The position numbers were made by a program, and so were the translations under genes. A DNA stretch of 64,000 nt from Gerris lacustris (Eukaryota; Arthropoda; Insecta; Hemiptera; Gerridae), in NCBI GenBank assembly GCA_951217055.1, contig OX578276.1, positions 117,746,979-117,810,978 on the forward strand. Reading direction: 5' to 3'. The number at the start of each line of letters is the position of its first letter. Positions within the stretch are counted from its first letter, which is position 1. The notes under the pieces were generated by a model. That model did not search any database, was not told the DNA's origin, and saw only the letters and a list, made by a program, of their open reading frames with translations. Shown piece after piece: positions 23,848 through 36,300 of this stretch.

Positions 23848-24510
23848 AATATGGTAATCTTATTTTTAGTTAATCTTATCTTAGTTTTTAGTTGTTTTTT
23901 TTTTTTTCAGTGAATATATTTGAATTTTGTATTGAAGCCTAGTTTGATTTATACAACTTTTGTATGGTTTTAGATAAAATAATATTTTTTTAAATTTTAA
24001 TTTAAATTAAATTTAATTATTATTAACAATGGGAATTAGACAGAGAAAAATATACTCTAGCACCGGGACTCGAACCACGGGCCTCTATATTTCCGTTACA
24101 GTGCTCTGACCAACTAAGCTATACTGGAGAGCAATTTTTCTCTGTCTATATAACGATATCTAGTCCCGAATTAAGCTTTCAATTGTCTACAAATCTAGAA
24201 GTCGAAATTTACGACAATAGAACTAGACCGAGAATTAACGCTTATAATTATAAAGTACCCGATTAGTACCAGTACCTTGTACAATCAATTAGAAATTCAT
24301 TTTTTAAGTTTTTGATAGTATTCATAGTTGGTCAGAGCACTGTTACGAAAATGGAAATATAGAGGCTCATGGTTCGAGTCCCGGTGCTGGAGTCTATTTT
24401 TCTCTGTCTAATTCCCATTGTTAATAATAATTATAATTTGATTTAATTTAAAATTTAAACTTTCTGTAGTATGAGTACTACCAAAAACTTAAAAATGTAT
24501 TTCTTTTAAA
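23848..24510. repeat. tRNA-like repeat, copies B (minus) and C (plus)
   Basis: Copy B (about 23985-24325) lies on the minus strand, with the tRNA-like part at 24054-24130. It is bracketed by a perfect 15-bp inverted repeat, TAGACAGAGAAAAAT (24037-24051) and ATTTTTCTCTGTCTA (24134-24148). Copy C (24326-24500) is in the opposite orientation and begins inside the A-box (TTGGTCAGAGC), so its 5' part is missing. Both keep GGTTCGAGTCCCGG. 23848-23984 is AT-rich 3' flank of the PIN-like ORF. Confidence 0.75.
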
Positions 24511-24699
24511 GTGGTTACAATACCTATCCTATATTGTGTGTAAGATGGAATCCTGCTTTTTTAAACAAATAAAACATAATAAAATAACTTAACAATATTT
24601 ATTCAAACCCTATCTAGGTACTCAAATTCGTGTTCCTTGATATCAAAACCCTAAGAAATGATGTATGGCATGCCCATATTGAATCAAATTTGAAAACCT
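24511..24699. other. AT-rich, nothing recognised
   Basis: Short unique AT-rich stretch between the tRNA-like copies and the right inverted repeat. Confidence 0.4.
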
Positions 24700-24845
24700 T
24701 AATTTTTCAATATTTATTTGCCGCCATCTTGATTTTCCGAAAATGCTCAAGGGTGACAAGGTGGCATCACTCAAATTCTTAAAATATACATATTGTTGAA
24801 CAAAAAAACGTAAAAAAAATGTATGTATACGTTAATTCCAGGTCA
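24700..24845 (-). repeat. Right inverted repeat flanking the PIN-like gene
   Basis: Reverse-complement partner of 16165-16300. It contains CCGCCATCTTGATTTTCCG and GGTGGCATCACTCAAATTC, and ends ATGTATAC at 24838. A clear target duplication was not found outside either copy, so the exact element ends are open. Confidence 0.55.
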
Positions 24846-24899
24846 CCTTAAAAATAGCCATTTGGCACCCTGACTATAACGAAGTTTGCGATTCGAGAC

Positions 24900-25195
24900 T
24901 CGTCCAAGTGTAACATTTTTTAAGTGAAACTTCTTTAGCGGCGGTAGAGTGAATTTTAAGTAATGAAACGGAAGTTGTGAAACGGAAGTCGTTATTATAT
25001 CTATTTAAAGACCATCAAATCAAAACAAACATATCTTTTTATTGGAATAAATGTGGTTACCTTAGCGTAGCAATATTTTTTTTTCAATTATTTCCCGTAA
25101 CCATTTCTTAATCCTGAAATGAAATAATAAATTATTCGTCAAAAAATGAAAGAGAGCAATGTATTCTAGAACTTAAGTTTCACTTCTAATGCGTG
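24900..25195. repeat. Small inverted-repeat element
   Basis: TTTAAGTGAAACTTC (24920) and TTAAGTTTCACTTC (25175) face each other about 250 bp apart. A related direct copy of AGTGAAACTT-TTTAGC-GC-GTAGAGTGAATTT lies at 15860-15895, on the other side of the PIN-like locus. Confidence 0.45.
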
Positions 25196-25980
25196 AGAGC
25201 CTCACACATATTTTTCTTTTTTTAATAAATGTGATTTTTATTGTTTTTATGAAGCTGATATTTTGTAAATCTGAGAAAATTAAAATAAAGCTCAGTAACT
25301 TTAGCGAAATGTTCTAAGAGACCAATGTGCCTGGAACTGGATAATAAATTCATGAACCTACCAGAGGAATAATTTTGAAGTAATTCTAAAAAGGAGTATA
25401 AAATGTTTTCACACGAATCTTGGTTAGTTTGTTTCTTTATTTCTTGTTCACTCATAACTTCTGGTCTGCTTTGAACAACAGACAGGTACTAAATCGATCA
25501 GCTACCTTTTAGGAGTGCTATAGCTTTAATTTGTTTCAAAATGGCAGCATTTTTTGTTGTTAAATGGAATTTAATTTGTTTCAAATTGTAGAGGTAGTTA
25601 AAATACTTATGAGGCGCCCCCCCCCCCTTATACCCTTCAGCCCCTATCTATACATCGTACATCAATTGAATTGAATTATTGAGTATTGAGTCTGTAGGTA
25701 GTGTATCATACATATATCACCACAAATAACAGAGCTAAAACCAAGTACTTAGCTATAGCTGTTTTAGTCCTTTCTTAAGCGTGAAGTAAAATATAACATT
25801 TTATATGTACCTATAATTTAAAAAAAGATTCCACATGAAGGATGCCGACTAAATGGGACTACACAATGTCGAAATTTGATCGTTTACAGTGAGGAGTTTA
25901 TAAACTACTTAATTTTAATTGTAATTTTCTTCCATTTTAAAAATATAATGAATATCACTGACATAGCATTTATATTAAAC
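25196..25980. other. Intergenic, no gene recognised
   Basis: AT-rich. A 77-codon minus-strand frame at 25222-25455 has no recognisable motif and no supporting splice or promoter context. There is a C-run at 25617-25627. Confidence 0.4.
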
Positions 25981-26259
25981 GTATTGTAAGGGAGTGAGAA
26001 AAATGCTGTAACGCCATCTTTAGTTTCTCTATTTCTAGTTTGATTTTGTTAATAAATAAATGGCAACCCTGCTTGGCCAGGGTTTTATGGAGGCGCAAGA
26101 AGGCTGTGTTTTTGTTGTGTGTTTACTATTTGCTATTTTTCCCCTACTAGTGATATTATTCGACTGATTAATGCCAAATTTTGTCGTAAGATTGTGTCGT
26201 AAATTAGAGTCGGAGTGTTTCTCGTCGGAACGGTCTCTGATTCGCGGTAGTGGATTGAA
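25981..26259 (+). promoter_or_regulatory. 5' flank and likely 5' UTR of the host gene
   Basis: The 130 bp before the start codon is less AT-rich than its surroundings and contains several CG dinucleotides (GTCGGAGTG, CTCGTCGG, TTCGCGG). No convincing TATA box is seen at a useful distance. Upstream ATGs at about 26087 and 26171 are out of frame with 26260. The exact transcription start cannot be placed. Confidence 0.4.
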
Positions 26260-27395
26260 ATGGAAGAGGTTATTTCGAACTCACATGGGACTGGTTTGCT
26301 TATCGTCAACAGTGATCCTATAATTCTTAACGATGCTGGAAGTATCAATACATTGTTAAATAACAATGGGAGTCTACTTCAAGGAGCCTTGAATCTGCTG
26401 GAGCCGGCTCCTAAAAGTGTTGCGGATTCGTTCAAGTTAAATCTAGCGAACGGCGATGTGGGTAAAGACGGGGAAGGCGGCTGTATTATAGGCGGCTGTA
26501 TAGTTGACGGCTCCGTAAAACTGGACAGTGGTAACATTATTCAGCTTAGTATCGACGACCTAAACAAACTTGGGTTGCAGTTAACTTTCGATAACGGAGA
26601 CTCGAACTGCGATCTGGTGAAAGCCACTGAAGAGCAAGTTAATGGCGACCTGTTTCTGTCTCCACTTGCCGCTAACAAAGATAAACTGTATGTATCCACT
26701 CCAGATAATGTAGCTGGGGCTCAGTTAGAGCCTCAGTTGTCACTCAATGTGTCTCAACCACTCAACATTACGAATTTCAGCTCCGTCCTGGACGAGAATA
26801 CTCTTAAAGGGCTCACGTTTCAGCAGTTGGAAGTAGTATCCCCTTTCGAAAATGATAACATTACATATACTTTGCAGTTAGACGGTGGAGGCAGTAGTTT
26901 AATTAATAGATCTGCAAGTGTGGCACCGGCCACTGCCAGTGTCTCCACAGCTAATGATACTCTTATAGTGAGCAATCTAACTGACACAACTACAAAGAAG
27001 ATTGCTCTTGCAGATCAGTTGAAATCCGATGGTAAGTACTCCCAGATATTTAGGGTAAATAGCAAGCCTATGAATATTGATCTGAAGCCTAAAACTTTCA
27101 TTAAGACTAATCTGAATGGAATACACCACACCGTTCTTTCAAAGGTGGATGAGGATAAATCAAAGCTTATGAAGATTTCAAAGGGCCAGTCATTGATAGT
27201 CAAGAACAAGAATAGTGCACCCAACCTTAAATTAAATCAGCACAACTTAGACTCCTTTAGCAGTAAAACCAAAAGAATTTGCATCCTTAATAAGAACATA
27301 TCCGGTATCCAGACATTTGAGAAGAATGAGACCCCTCATAAACTGCTTAAAGTGGCACCAGAATCTATTAAGATCAAGACTGAAGCTAAGCCTGT
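26260..27395 (+). CDS. Host gene exon 1
   Basis: 378 codons plus two bases, ending CCT GT before GTAAGT. Contains LLIVNSDPIILNDAG and GNIIQLSIDDLNKLGLQL, with a basic C-terminal third (KTFIKTNLNG, KNKNSAPNLKLNQ). No known domain is recognised. Confidence 0.9.
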
Positions 27396-30300
27396 GTAAG
27401 TACACAGTATGTATGTATTTATATAGTACAAAACTTTGTAAATAGTACAAAAAACAACAACAACAATATTTTAGTTTACCGACGTTTCAGAAAATATATT
27501 TTATCTACGATTGATACTAAATATAAACATTTTATCTCTGATTAGATGCGTAGAAAGGGATTCTTTTCGTAGTTGTATTCATTGCGCATGCGCATTTCAT
27601 AATTCTTCACTCTATCGCACGATTAGCCGGTTTGTTTACATTTAACAAAATTAATTTGCTGTTTATTTAATTAAAGTAACCGTTTTTATCATGTTTTTAG
27701 TGAAAACAATAATATATATTTAATGATTTTGAAATATTTTGTTTCTGTATATAAGGTACGCAACTCGTGCGAAAACTGCATTTTGCTTTGCTCGTGTGGT
27801 TACCCTCGCTAGCACTTGGGTGCAAACTCCTCACTAGCATTCAAAATGCTACTTTCCGCACTAGACACATAATGTACTATTCCGAAATGTCGGTAAACTA
27901 AAATATTGTTTTTTACTTTTGACTGATCCTCGCTATCCTAAAAAAAATATTTAATTATTTCCCAATCGATATTTACCAATTCTCAGTACAAAATAATTAT
28001 TGGTTAATTTTCTGTACCTTTGGGCCCAACTATTTCTAATAGTCCGATTTTGTTCAGTAACCTTTTTGTTCAGTATATTTGAGTAATTTTTTAACCTTAA
28101 GGAAGTCTGATTTATTGAATATCTATTTACTCTGTTGTGGGAAATATTGGGAAACAGAGGGTGCAAGAGTTAGGAATATTCATGGAATTACTTGAACACC
28201 TCCTAAATGGATGTTCTCACACACATGTACTTATACTGTATAACTTATACTAATGTTTCCTTTTCCTGTCAGTGCGTAAGAAATGAATATTCTTTTCTTT
28301 TTTTAAGCTATCTACTTTTATTATAACTTAATTTGGTTTCAGACCACAAACAGCTTAAATATCGCATTGTTAACTCTCTAAGACATGTAGCAACACCTTG
28401 ATATCAATTTCAACCTTAATATTCCTCAAAATCTGTATCTATAAACTAAATTTACAAAATTGCCCTTCAAATAAATTTCTATTTATTCTAAGAATTAATT
28501 AATTAACCCTTTGACTGCAGCATGGAAGAGAGAAAAATTAATTTGTGGATGTTCTTTTCCTTTTGTTTATGTTAGTCTGGACTCAGATATCCATGAAAAG
28601 GCACCAGAGTTGTTATTCTAATTTTTATTGTTTGTAAACCTAAGACCCACCATGTGTGTCAAACAACCACAGGAAGGACAATATATCATTGAAACGGTCA
28701 TGTCACACCATATGCGCCACAATGACGCACTGTGTGTGTCATGGCAGTATACTACTATTATAAATATTATTTTTTTATTATTTATTGTACAATATGTTGA
28801 AAAATTACAACTTGGTAACATTTATTGTCTAATTGAAACATGTAAAAATCTAGAAGTTATTAATCCTTCATATATATTGATATATGTATGTAGATGTTAA
28901 GCTTTTGGTTTCAAAAATAAATTTTATCTTATATCTAGTTGATAAAAACCATTGAATCAAAGAAAACAAAAATATCAAGTATATTTTTAATTATAACAAT
29001 ATAAAAAACAAGTATAAAATATTACAATATACTACAATAATAATAGTTAAACTAATATTTAAAAATTCACTAATTTAAAACTATCATAATAAGTAAAATT
29101 ATTTGACATTACTAACTACAGTACCATTCACGAAAGAAGATGAGCGTTGACAGCACGGGAAATCAGATGACACTTAGATTGGCCAACCTATGTGAGGGTA
29201 AAAATAAAGCCACTAGGTCTGTGGGTGAGGGTGGGGCAGTTAACTTGTTTGTAAACAAAATAAGGCTATGTTACTCCTACCAAATCGCGATCTTTTTAAC
29301 TATTGTTGTCTACAGATTTTCACATCTTATTACGAATATATTTTAATATTTCTTCTAAGAGTTCTTTTTTCTCCTTCGCGATAATAACTAAACAACAAGG
29401 AGAAGGGAAATGTAGGAGCGGTGGAGGTTACGAACCCTTTTTATACGGTTATCCCTAGGGCCGCGCCCCTCCACTAGAGATTTTTATTTTTACCTAGTTG
29501 GCTCAACCTATTGCTTGCCAAAATCTTGAGCTCTCATTGGCTCTCCCCCCAATGTGTCAAACTTTCCCGCGCTGTCAACCCACGTCTTCTTTCGTAAATG
29601 GTACTGTAATTACTGCAAGAATATCTAATTATCTAATCATAACATCACTTTTCCATAGAAATAAAATTTCAAATATTATCACAATTAAGGAACATATATA
29701 ACAAATGATGTCTTTATATAAACTTAATTCTAAACTAGGATTTTAGTGCTTGACTAAAAATGAGCACTAATAAACACTTGTTGCACTTTTTGTTGGAAAA
29801 ACAAATAAAAAATATTGTTTGAAAATATTAAATAAAATAAGGAAAATAGCCAATAGTTTCTCAAATTTGAAATCAGAATAAAAATAATTAAAAATCAAAA
29901 TATGCATTGAAGATTGCTAGAAATTAGCCTTAAAATTTAATGAAATTAATAATAACAATTCTCCCCAAATATTCCCTGAAGCAAAAAATATTAACCAATT
30001 CGTAATATAAGTAAAAACCTGTCCCTCGACATGACTGAACTGGATGGAGGAAAATTGTATTGCTCGTTTTTCTCTAGAGTCGAAGTATATCTAGTGTCAC
30101 AACATTTTTGAACATTTTGTTTCCATCAAGTTGGCCCTGATTTATACTAGGCCTATTTGTTTTTTTTTATTCATTCTTTGTCTTTTGGAGACTCTTAGCA
30201 TTTTATTTGATTCCTTAATAATGAAATTAATACATTATTTTTTTTGTGAGAAGTCTAAAATATTCAATTAGGTCTCTGGTTTGGGTTCACATTTTAGACC

Positions 30301-33300
30301 TGCTTATTGGAGATTATGCCTGTATGCATATTATTTCTAATTACACTAAACACAAAAACGTTCATGTTGGGATCACACACAAAAAGGAAGTGATTATATT
30401 TTCACAAAAATATAAGACAAGATGACAGTAAGAATAACCATAGCAACATATAAATTACGAACAGTGTTGCAGATATTCTGACACTGCTTCATCTCTAAAA
30501 TAAATGGGAGATTTGATTGCTCAGTTGGCTTTTTATCTAACCAAACTATATTGATAATCTCATCTTCAACATCGAGGTCATAAATTATTATGGGGTTTGT
30601 AGAATGCCATGTGTGTATGCACCATCATGTGTATGAGCATTTTGTTTGATCAATGGTTGATGGCTGAATACTAGTGGATGCTGGTGATGACTGGATAGTA
30701 CAAGATGATACTAAATATGACTGGGAGGTGATAGTGATAATGAAGGTTGAATAGTAATAGATGTTGATGCAAATGTTTTACTTCGTTTTGGGTATGTGGT
30801 TGGCCTGATCTACATCGTCACGTTTGTCAAATCAGAATTAAATGATACTCTGTCTTCCGAGTCTGAATTACCCTCTCATAATCAGAATCTTGTAATATAT
30901 TAATAATGTCCAAATGATATTTTTTTGACATCTCGGGACCTCCAAATAATTTAAGCTTCTTTTGTAGTTAAAACTTTTTCTGAATCGTCCATAAAACAGA
31001 TCGACGCAACCAGTGCGTCATTTGTGACACACTGGTTATAACAATTATGATTATAAAAATTTTTAGAACCGTTTTCGAGAAATAATTTTTTTCATGTTTA
31101 GAGTTTTTGCAGGGTAAAAGAATTCTGGATCTGAGCTAAAGCTGAGTTTCCCACAATTTATAAAATGACATTACTTATTCTTTTGCCATTTAGCTCCACA
31201 TACCTATGCAAAACAACTTTTTGGCTTCAGCTCTCCAAATAATAACCCAATTATCTAACTGAAAATATTAGAAGTATCATGAATTTAAATTTGTGATAAA
31301 AGTAGGGCCTTTTATTTGAAAAAGTAAAGTTGACCCAGGTTTGACCTTGAATGGTAATTTCAATGTGATGGTAAAGTCTGTCTCCTCAATTCTGACAACT
31401 TTAATATTTAACATTTTTCACTTTACTGACACTTTAATATTTAAATATGTATTTAGTTGTAAGTAAACATTAACAGTTATACTTATATTTGATTTATTTT
31501 CAGAATACTTGCTGGTGGAGTGCTAAGTTCAAATCATGGGAGATTGTCAAACAGGATTGAAGCATCTGCTTCTGCTACAACAGCAGTCACTCCAGATTCA
31601 TCAACCAAACCTAATAAAGTCAAGAGGTATAAATATTGTATTTATTTATTTTGGTTAAATCATAGTAATGAAATGAAATGTATAATGGAGATTTAAATCA
31701 CACCTCATTTTTTTTTTTTTTAATTATTATTATTTAAATTTAGATTAACTCCTACCCAACTTCAGCAGATTGCAGCTTATCTGGAAAAGAATAGAAATGA
31801 TCAAGGCATGATAACCAACCCATCCACTTTTTATGACACTGAAACCAACACTAAAATTATTTGCAGGTAATTTGTGTTTATCTTTGTCAGATGTTTAAAA
31901 TATGAGGTGGAGGTCATTATTAAATGCCTAAAGAATAGTCTCTCCCCGTAAAAACTTTTATCTACGATTGATACTAAATATAAACATTGCATCTGTTTAG
32001 ATGCGTAGAAAGTGATTCTTTACATGTATTCATTGCACATGCACGTTTCATAATTCCTCTTTTTTTCCGCCCTAGTGAGAGTAGATTAGCGAGTTTGTTT
32101 ACATTTAACAAAACTAATTTGCTGTTTGTTTAATTAAAGTAACAGTTTATCGCGTTTCTAGTGAAAAAAATAATCATATGAAGTTTGGAGTAGTAATTAC
32201 TAGACACCTTATGTAAAACGAAATTGATGGTTCAGAAAATAGACTGCCAATTGGTGTGGCACATAGCTTCCTCGCATCCTATCCTCGTACTGTATTGGTT
32301 TATGCTTTTTTTACAAGCCATTATTGTCTAATTTGTTTGATTGTTTCCCCGTTTTTTAATCTGTCAAAATTGTTTTAATTTTTTACATGAATTAAATTAT
32401 CAATTTAGCAAAAGTTAAAGAGCGCAAACGGTTCAAATTAATCTTGGGATATCTGCGGGTACTTTAGATAAACTGTAAAAGTTTCATACAAATCAGATTA
32501 GTACTTTTAAAGCTATATGTGTAAATAGATGTATGTTTGTGCGCATATGGAAGAGAAACAAATAAGCGCAGAATGTTGATGGGACCAACAATGGGCTAAT
32601 TATGACCTACCATCTAAATTTCATTATAATCGGACGTGTAGTTTTTAAGATATGTTGGTTTGCAAAAATCGAATGACAGATCGACAGACAGACACAGAAC
32701 CAAAAATGTTCCCTGATGTCTGAAACGGATTTCTGTCTTGGAATTTATGAAATCGGAGACCTAAAATATTTTCGTTCTTTGAAAGGATCACATAGCTTCC
32801 AATACCTTCGGTAAGCTCGGAAGCAAAAATTGTGTTATAGAAATTTCGTTATATATAGATTTAGTTTTTTTTTCTAGAGAGAATAATAAGTGGTCCTGAA
32901 AGAGGAAGATTTTATCCCGCACCATTTTCATCCATTAAAGAACTGCTTCATAAACGCCTTCACACTTTAAATCTCTAGTTATTTTTTTTAAATTTTCACT
33001 TCTTTTGTATAGTTTAAATATTGAATCCTTTTTTCAAAATTGTAGACACTGAACTTGGAACGATTTTATATTTAAGGGATACTTCTTTGTTCTTCATTGT
33101 CTTTGTTGTTCATTCTTGTCTACACCATGAATAAATTAATTTTTCCTGAAGTAATTTTCTTTTTAACATTTTTGCAGTTAGTAAATTATGCTGTAAAAAG
33201 TCAAGAGCATTGTAAACGTCCAAATCTAATTTTCTAAACTGAGAGTAAGTGATTTCTCTATATTGATCAAAAATGTTTCCAATTCCACTTAAACTTTTGG

Positions 33301-36300
33301 AAGTTATATACACAAAACTAGTAGAGTGCTAGTGTAGGAAACTCATAAAAATGGTTCTAAGAAAATAAAGGAATGAAAAACATTGTCAATATTAATTCTC
33401 AGAAAATTTGTCCATCAATCTTTATCCTTATTTCTATGAATTTTGTTTGTTGTAGAGAAATAATTTTCGTTCTATAGAAACACCTTTGTATGAAGAATTT
33501 GTGGAACATACATTTTTTTGTTATTTTGTATAGAATTTCATTACAAAGAGATCCGACTGTATTTATAATTTTTTTTCTATACCTGTTGGACCTGAATTAT
33601 GTAGTAATATAGTTATCAGTAGATCAGAGTAAAATTGCAAAAAACAATTGATTTTCAGAAGGTTTTCTTATTGCTATGTTTATATTTTTTTTAGGGTTGT
33701 TTATCCTGAAGATTTTGAAAATGGTAAAAATTTAAAAAAGACCAAAACCCCTACTAAAACTAAACCTGAGAAGGACACTGTGGTTAACGACACTGAAGTT
33801 TTAACTCTTCTCTCATTCTCAAGAACTAGGTAATGTGTTATTCAAATTTATTAAAGATGGTACTGCTGGTTGTTGTAACTTTTGACCTCCTGCACGAACA
33901 ATAATTGTTCATAGTGTTTCAAGATGGTGTGCCATTACAGCAGCACAATCAGTCCTGTCGGCGGCACTGAGACACATATAATGAGACCTGGGTGCCGCTC
34001 TGGCAGCTCTAGCACTATTTGTACCCCCGGTTGATATGTGTTTTTTTTTCACCACTTTACCTTCAAAAATGGAAAAAAGAAACCTTGTAAAACATTAGTT
34101 TCTAAAAATAACAGGCTACAAATCAAAATTGAGTTCAAGTTTAACCGATCCAGAGCCGAGCGTTTCACAGCAGCAATGCTCTTAAAATGTGTGAAAGTTT
34201 CATAATGTGCCCTTAACTCCCATCAACTAAGTTAAGTAGACCACGTAAAAATTATCATGTAATTTTAGGCGGTTTAAAACAAAAATAGCGATAAAATATT
34301 TTTCAATCCTTTATCATTGTTATATTTATCATAATCAATTAAAACTAAAAATTAATATGCAATGAGATTTAAATATGTATATATAATAACAAATGTGCTT
34401 AAAATATAAAAATAGGTAAATTCGTTACTCATATTATCTCAATAAATTAAATTTAGGCGTAATGTAAGTGTAGGTAAACTAAACAATTATAAAATAAATA
34501 TTAATTTAAATCAAATTATATGAATACTACCAAAAACTTAAAAATGAAAATAAATATTGTAAAACTAACTTATATATTATATATATTCTTCATTACTTTT
34601 TTTTATCATTGCTACGAAGATTCATAACTTTTACACTGTTCCCAAGGGCTTTCGAAATCTTCTGCCTCGAATGGTCGGAGTCCCAGATGAAAGATCTTGA
34701 AGAAGAGTAGGGACATCTTCATCGTTAATAACTAACTTAATTGTTGATTGTGATAGATTTAGCAATGATAAAGTGATTTAAAGTAATATACAGGGTGGCA
34801 CAAAAGAGTTAAATAAAAATGTTTCAGGATTTTTCCTTAGCTATTCAATGGTGACCGTGGATTTGACCTTAACCTTGCCCTTCAGGGTAATTTGAAGGTC
34901 AACTTTGTTATTTTAAATGGGAACCCCCATTTTTTATTGCGGATTTAAAAAGAGCAGGAAATTTTATGAAAAATATGACCTTGAGCATGACCTTTAAGGT
35001 CATTCCAGGGTCAAAATTGTATTTCCAATAGAAAACTTTAATTTGTATTGTGGATTGCGAAATAACCAAATTTTTCCCTTTAACAGTGGCCTTGACCATG
35101 GCCTACCCCACGTCCTTGACTATGACCTTAAAGGTCATTACAACCCTCCCCCCTCCCCTTTTTTACTAATTTATTTGTTAAAGAACTTTTATTCAATTTT
35201 TTCTTCATGGTCTCATTTCTGGTCATGGTCAAGGATGTGGTCGCCCTTCAAGAAAAAAAAATAAATAAAAGTACTTAAACAAATAAATTAATAAAAAGGG
35301 GGGGGGGGGGGGGGGGGAAGGGTTGAAATGACGTTGAAGGTCGTGGTCAAGGACATGGTGTAGGCCGTGGTCAAGGCTGCTGTTGAAGGGAAAAATTTGG
35401 TTATTTCAAAATCCACAATGCAAATTAAGGCTTCCCATTGGAAAAACAATTTTGACCTTGGAATGACTTAAGGGTCATATTTTAAATAAAATTTCCTGCT
35501 CTTTTCAAATCCGCAATAAAAAATGGGGGTTCACATTTAAAAAATAACAAAGTTGACCTTCAAATGACCCTGAAGGGCAAGGTTAAGGTCAAATCCAAGG
35601 TCACCATTCAATAGCTAAGGAAAAATCCTGAAACTTTTGTATTTAACTTTTTTCAAATAAATCCATTTCTGACGAGTTATTCAGGGGTTTCCATACTTTT
35701 GTGCCACCCTGCATAAGTTAGTTTTACAATGTTTTGTAATCCTGGGATGATCCAAATCATAGCATGATCCATAAGTGAAAAAGTAAAGTTGAGCTTTCAT
35801 GAAAATATGTAGGTACATTTTCCATTTTTCTTTACAAAAAAAAATTAAAAAAAAAAGTTTTATGTAATTTTATCAGTTTCTTTCATAAATACTTGTAGCA
35901 GCCAAATTAACCCAAATATATGCATACACTATAGTTTAATATGGATTATGTAATTAATTTTTGATTGACTTACTTAAGAAATAACTGACTTATGACTGGT
36001 TACTGAGAATGTAATTCAGAAAAAGTTAAAACCTGTATTATAGGTTTCATGTAAATAGATACAATAAATCTGCCACCGTCACACTCAGCTCGTTTCCTTG
36101 TCCTAACTTTAGTAAAGAAAGGGTTATAACTCAAGTTTTCATTTAATAGGTCTGGAAGACTGTCTAGGCCACCAAAACATATAACTGTCGGCCAACCTGC
36201 GCCTAGTCCAACTGTGGCTAATGAAAAACCCGCTACCACTCAAACTGACAATTCTGATATTCTTGAATCTGGATATGGTAAGTTTATGAAATATTTTCTT

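Larger units (their letters stand above)
28503..31030 (-). mobile_element. Second piggyBac-like element, in intron 1
   Basis: TTAA at 28503-28506 is followed by CCCTTTGACTGCAG, a good piggyBac terminus. Inside each end lies an inverted copy of AATGACGCACTG (28723 on plus; 31012-31025 on minus). The transposase remnant reads leftwards. The far terminus is not clear, so the end given is approximate. Confidence 0.6.
27396..31503 (+). other. Intron 1 of the host gene
   Basis: Bounded by GTAAGT and TTTTCAG. It holds a Crypton-like MITE (27465-27907), AT-rich unique DNA (27908-28500), a piggyBac remnant (28503-31030) and a Tc1-type MITE nested in it (29119-29606). 31031-31503 has nothing recognisable. 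Confidence 0.8.

Noticed and set aside
28618..28900. Cys-rich frames on both strands as a piggyBac C-terminal zinc domain
   Set aside because: Cys/His spacing does not fit the piggyBac cysteine-rich domain; the stretch is more likely subterminal non-coding sequence.
36000..36239. Minus-strand 79-codon frame
   Set aside because: Antisense of exon 5 and its intron.
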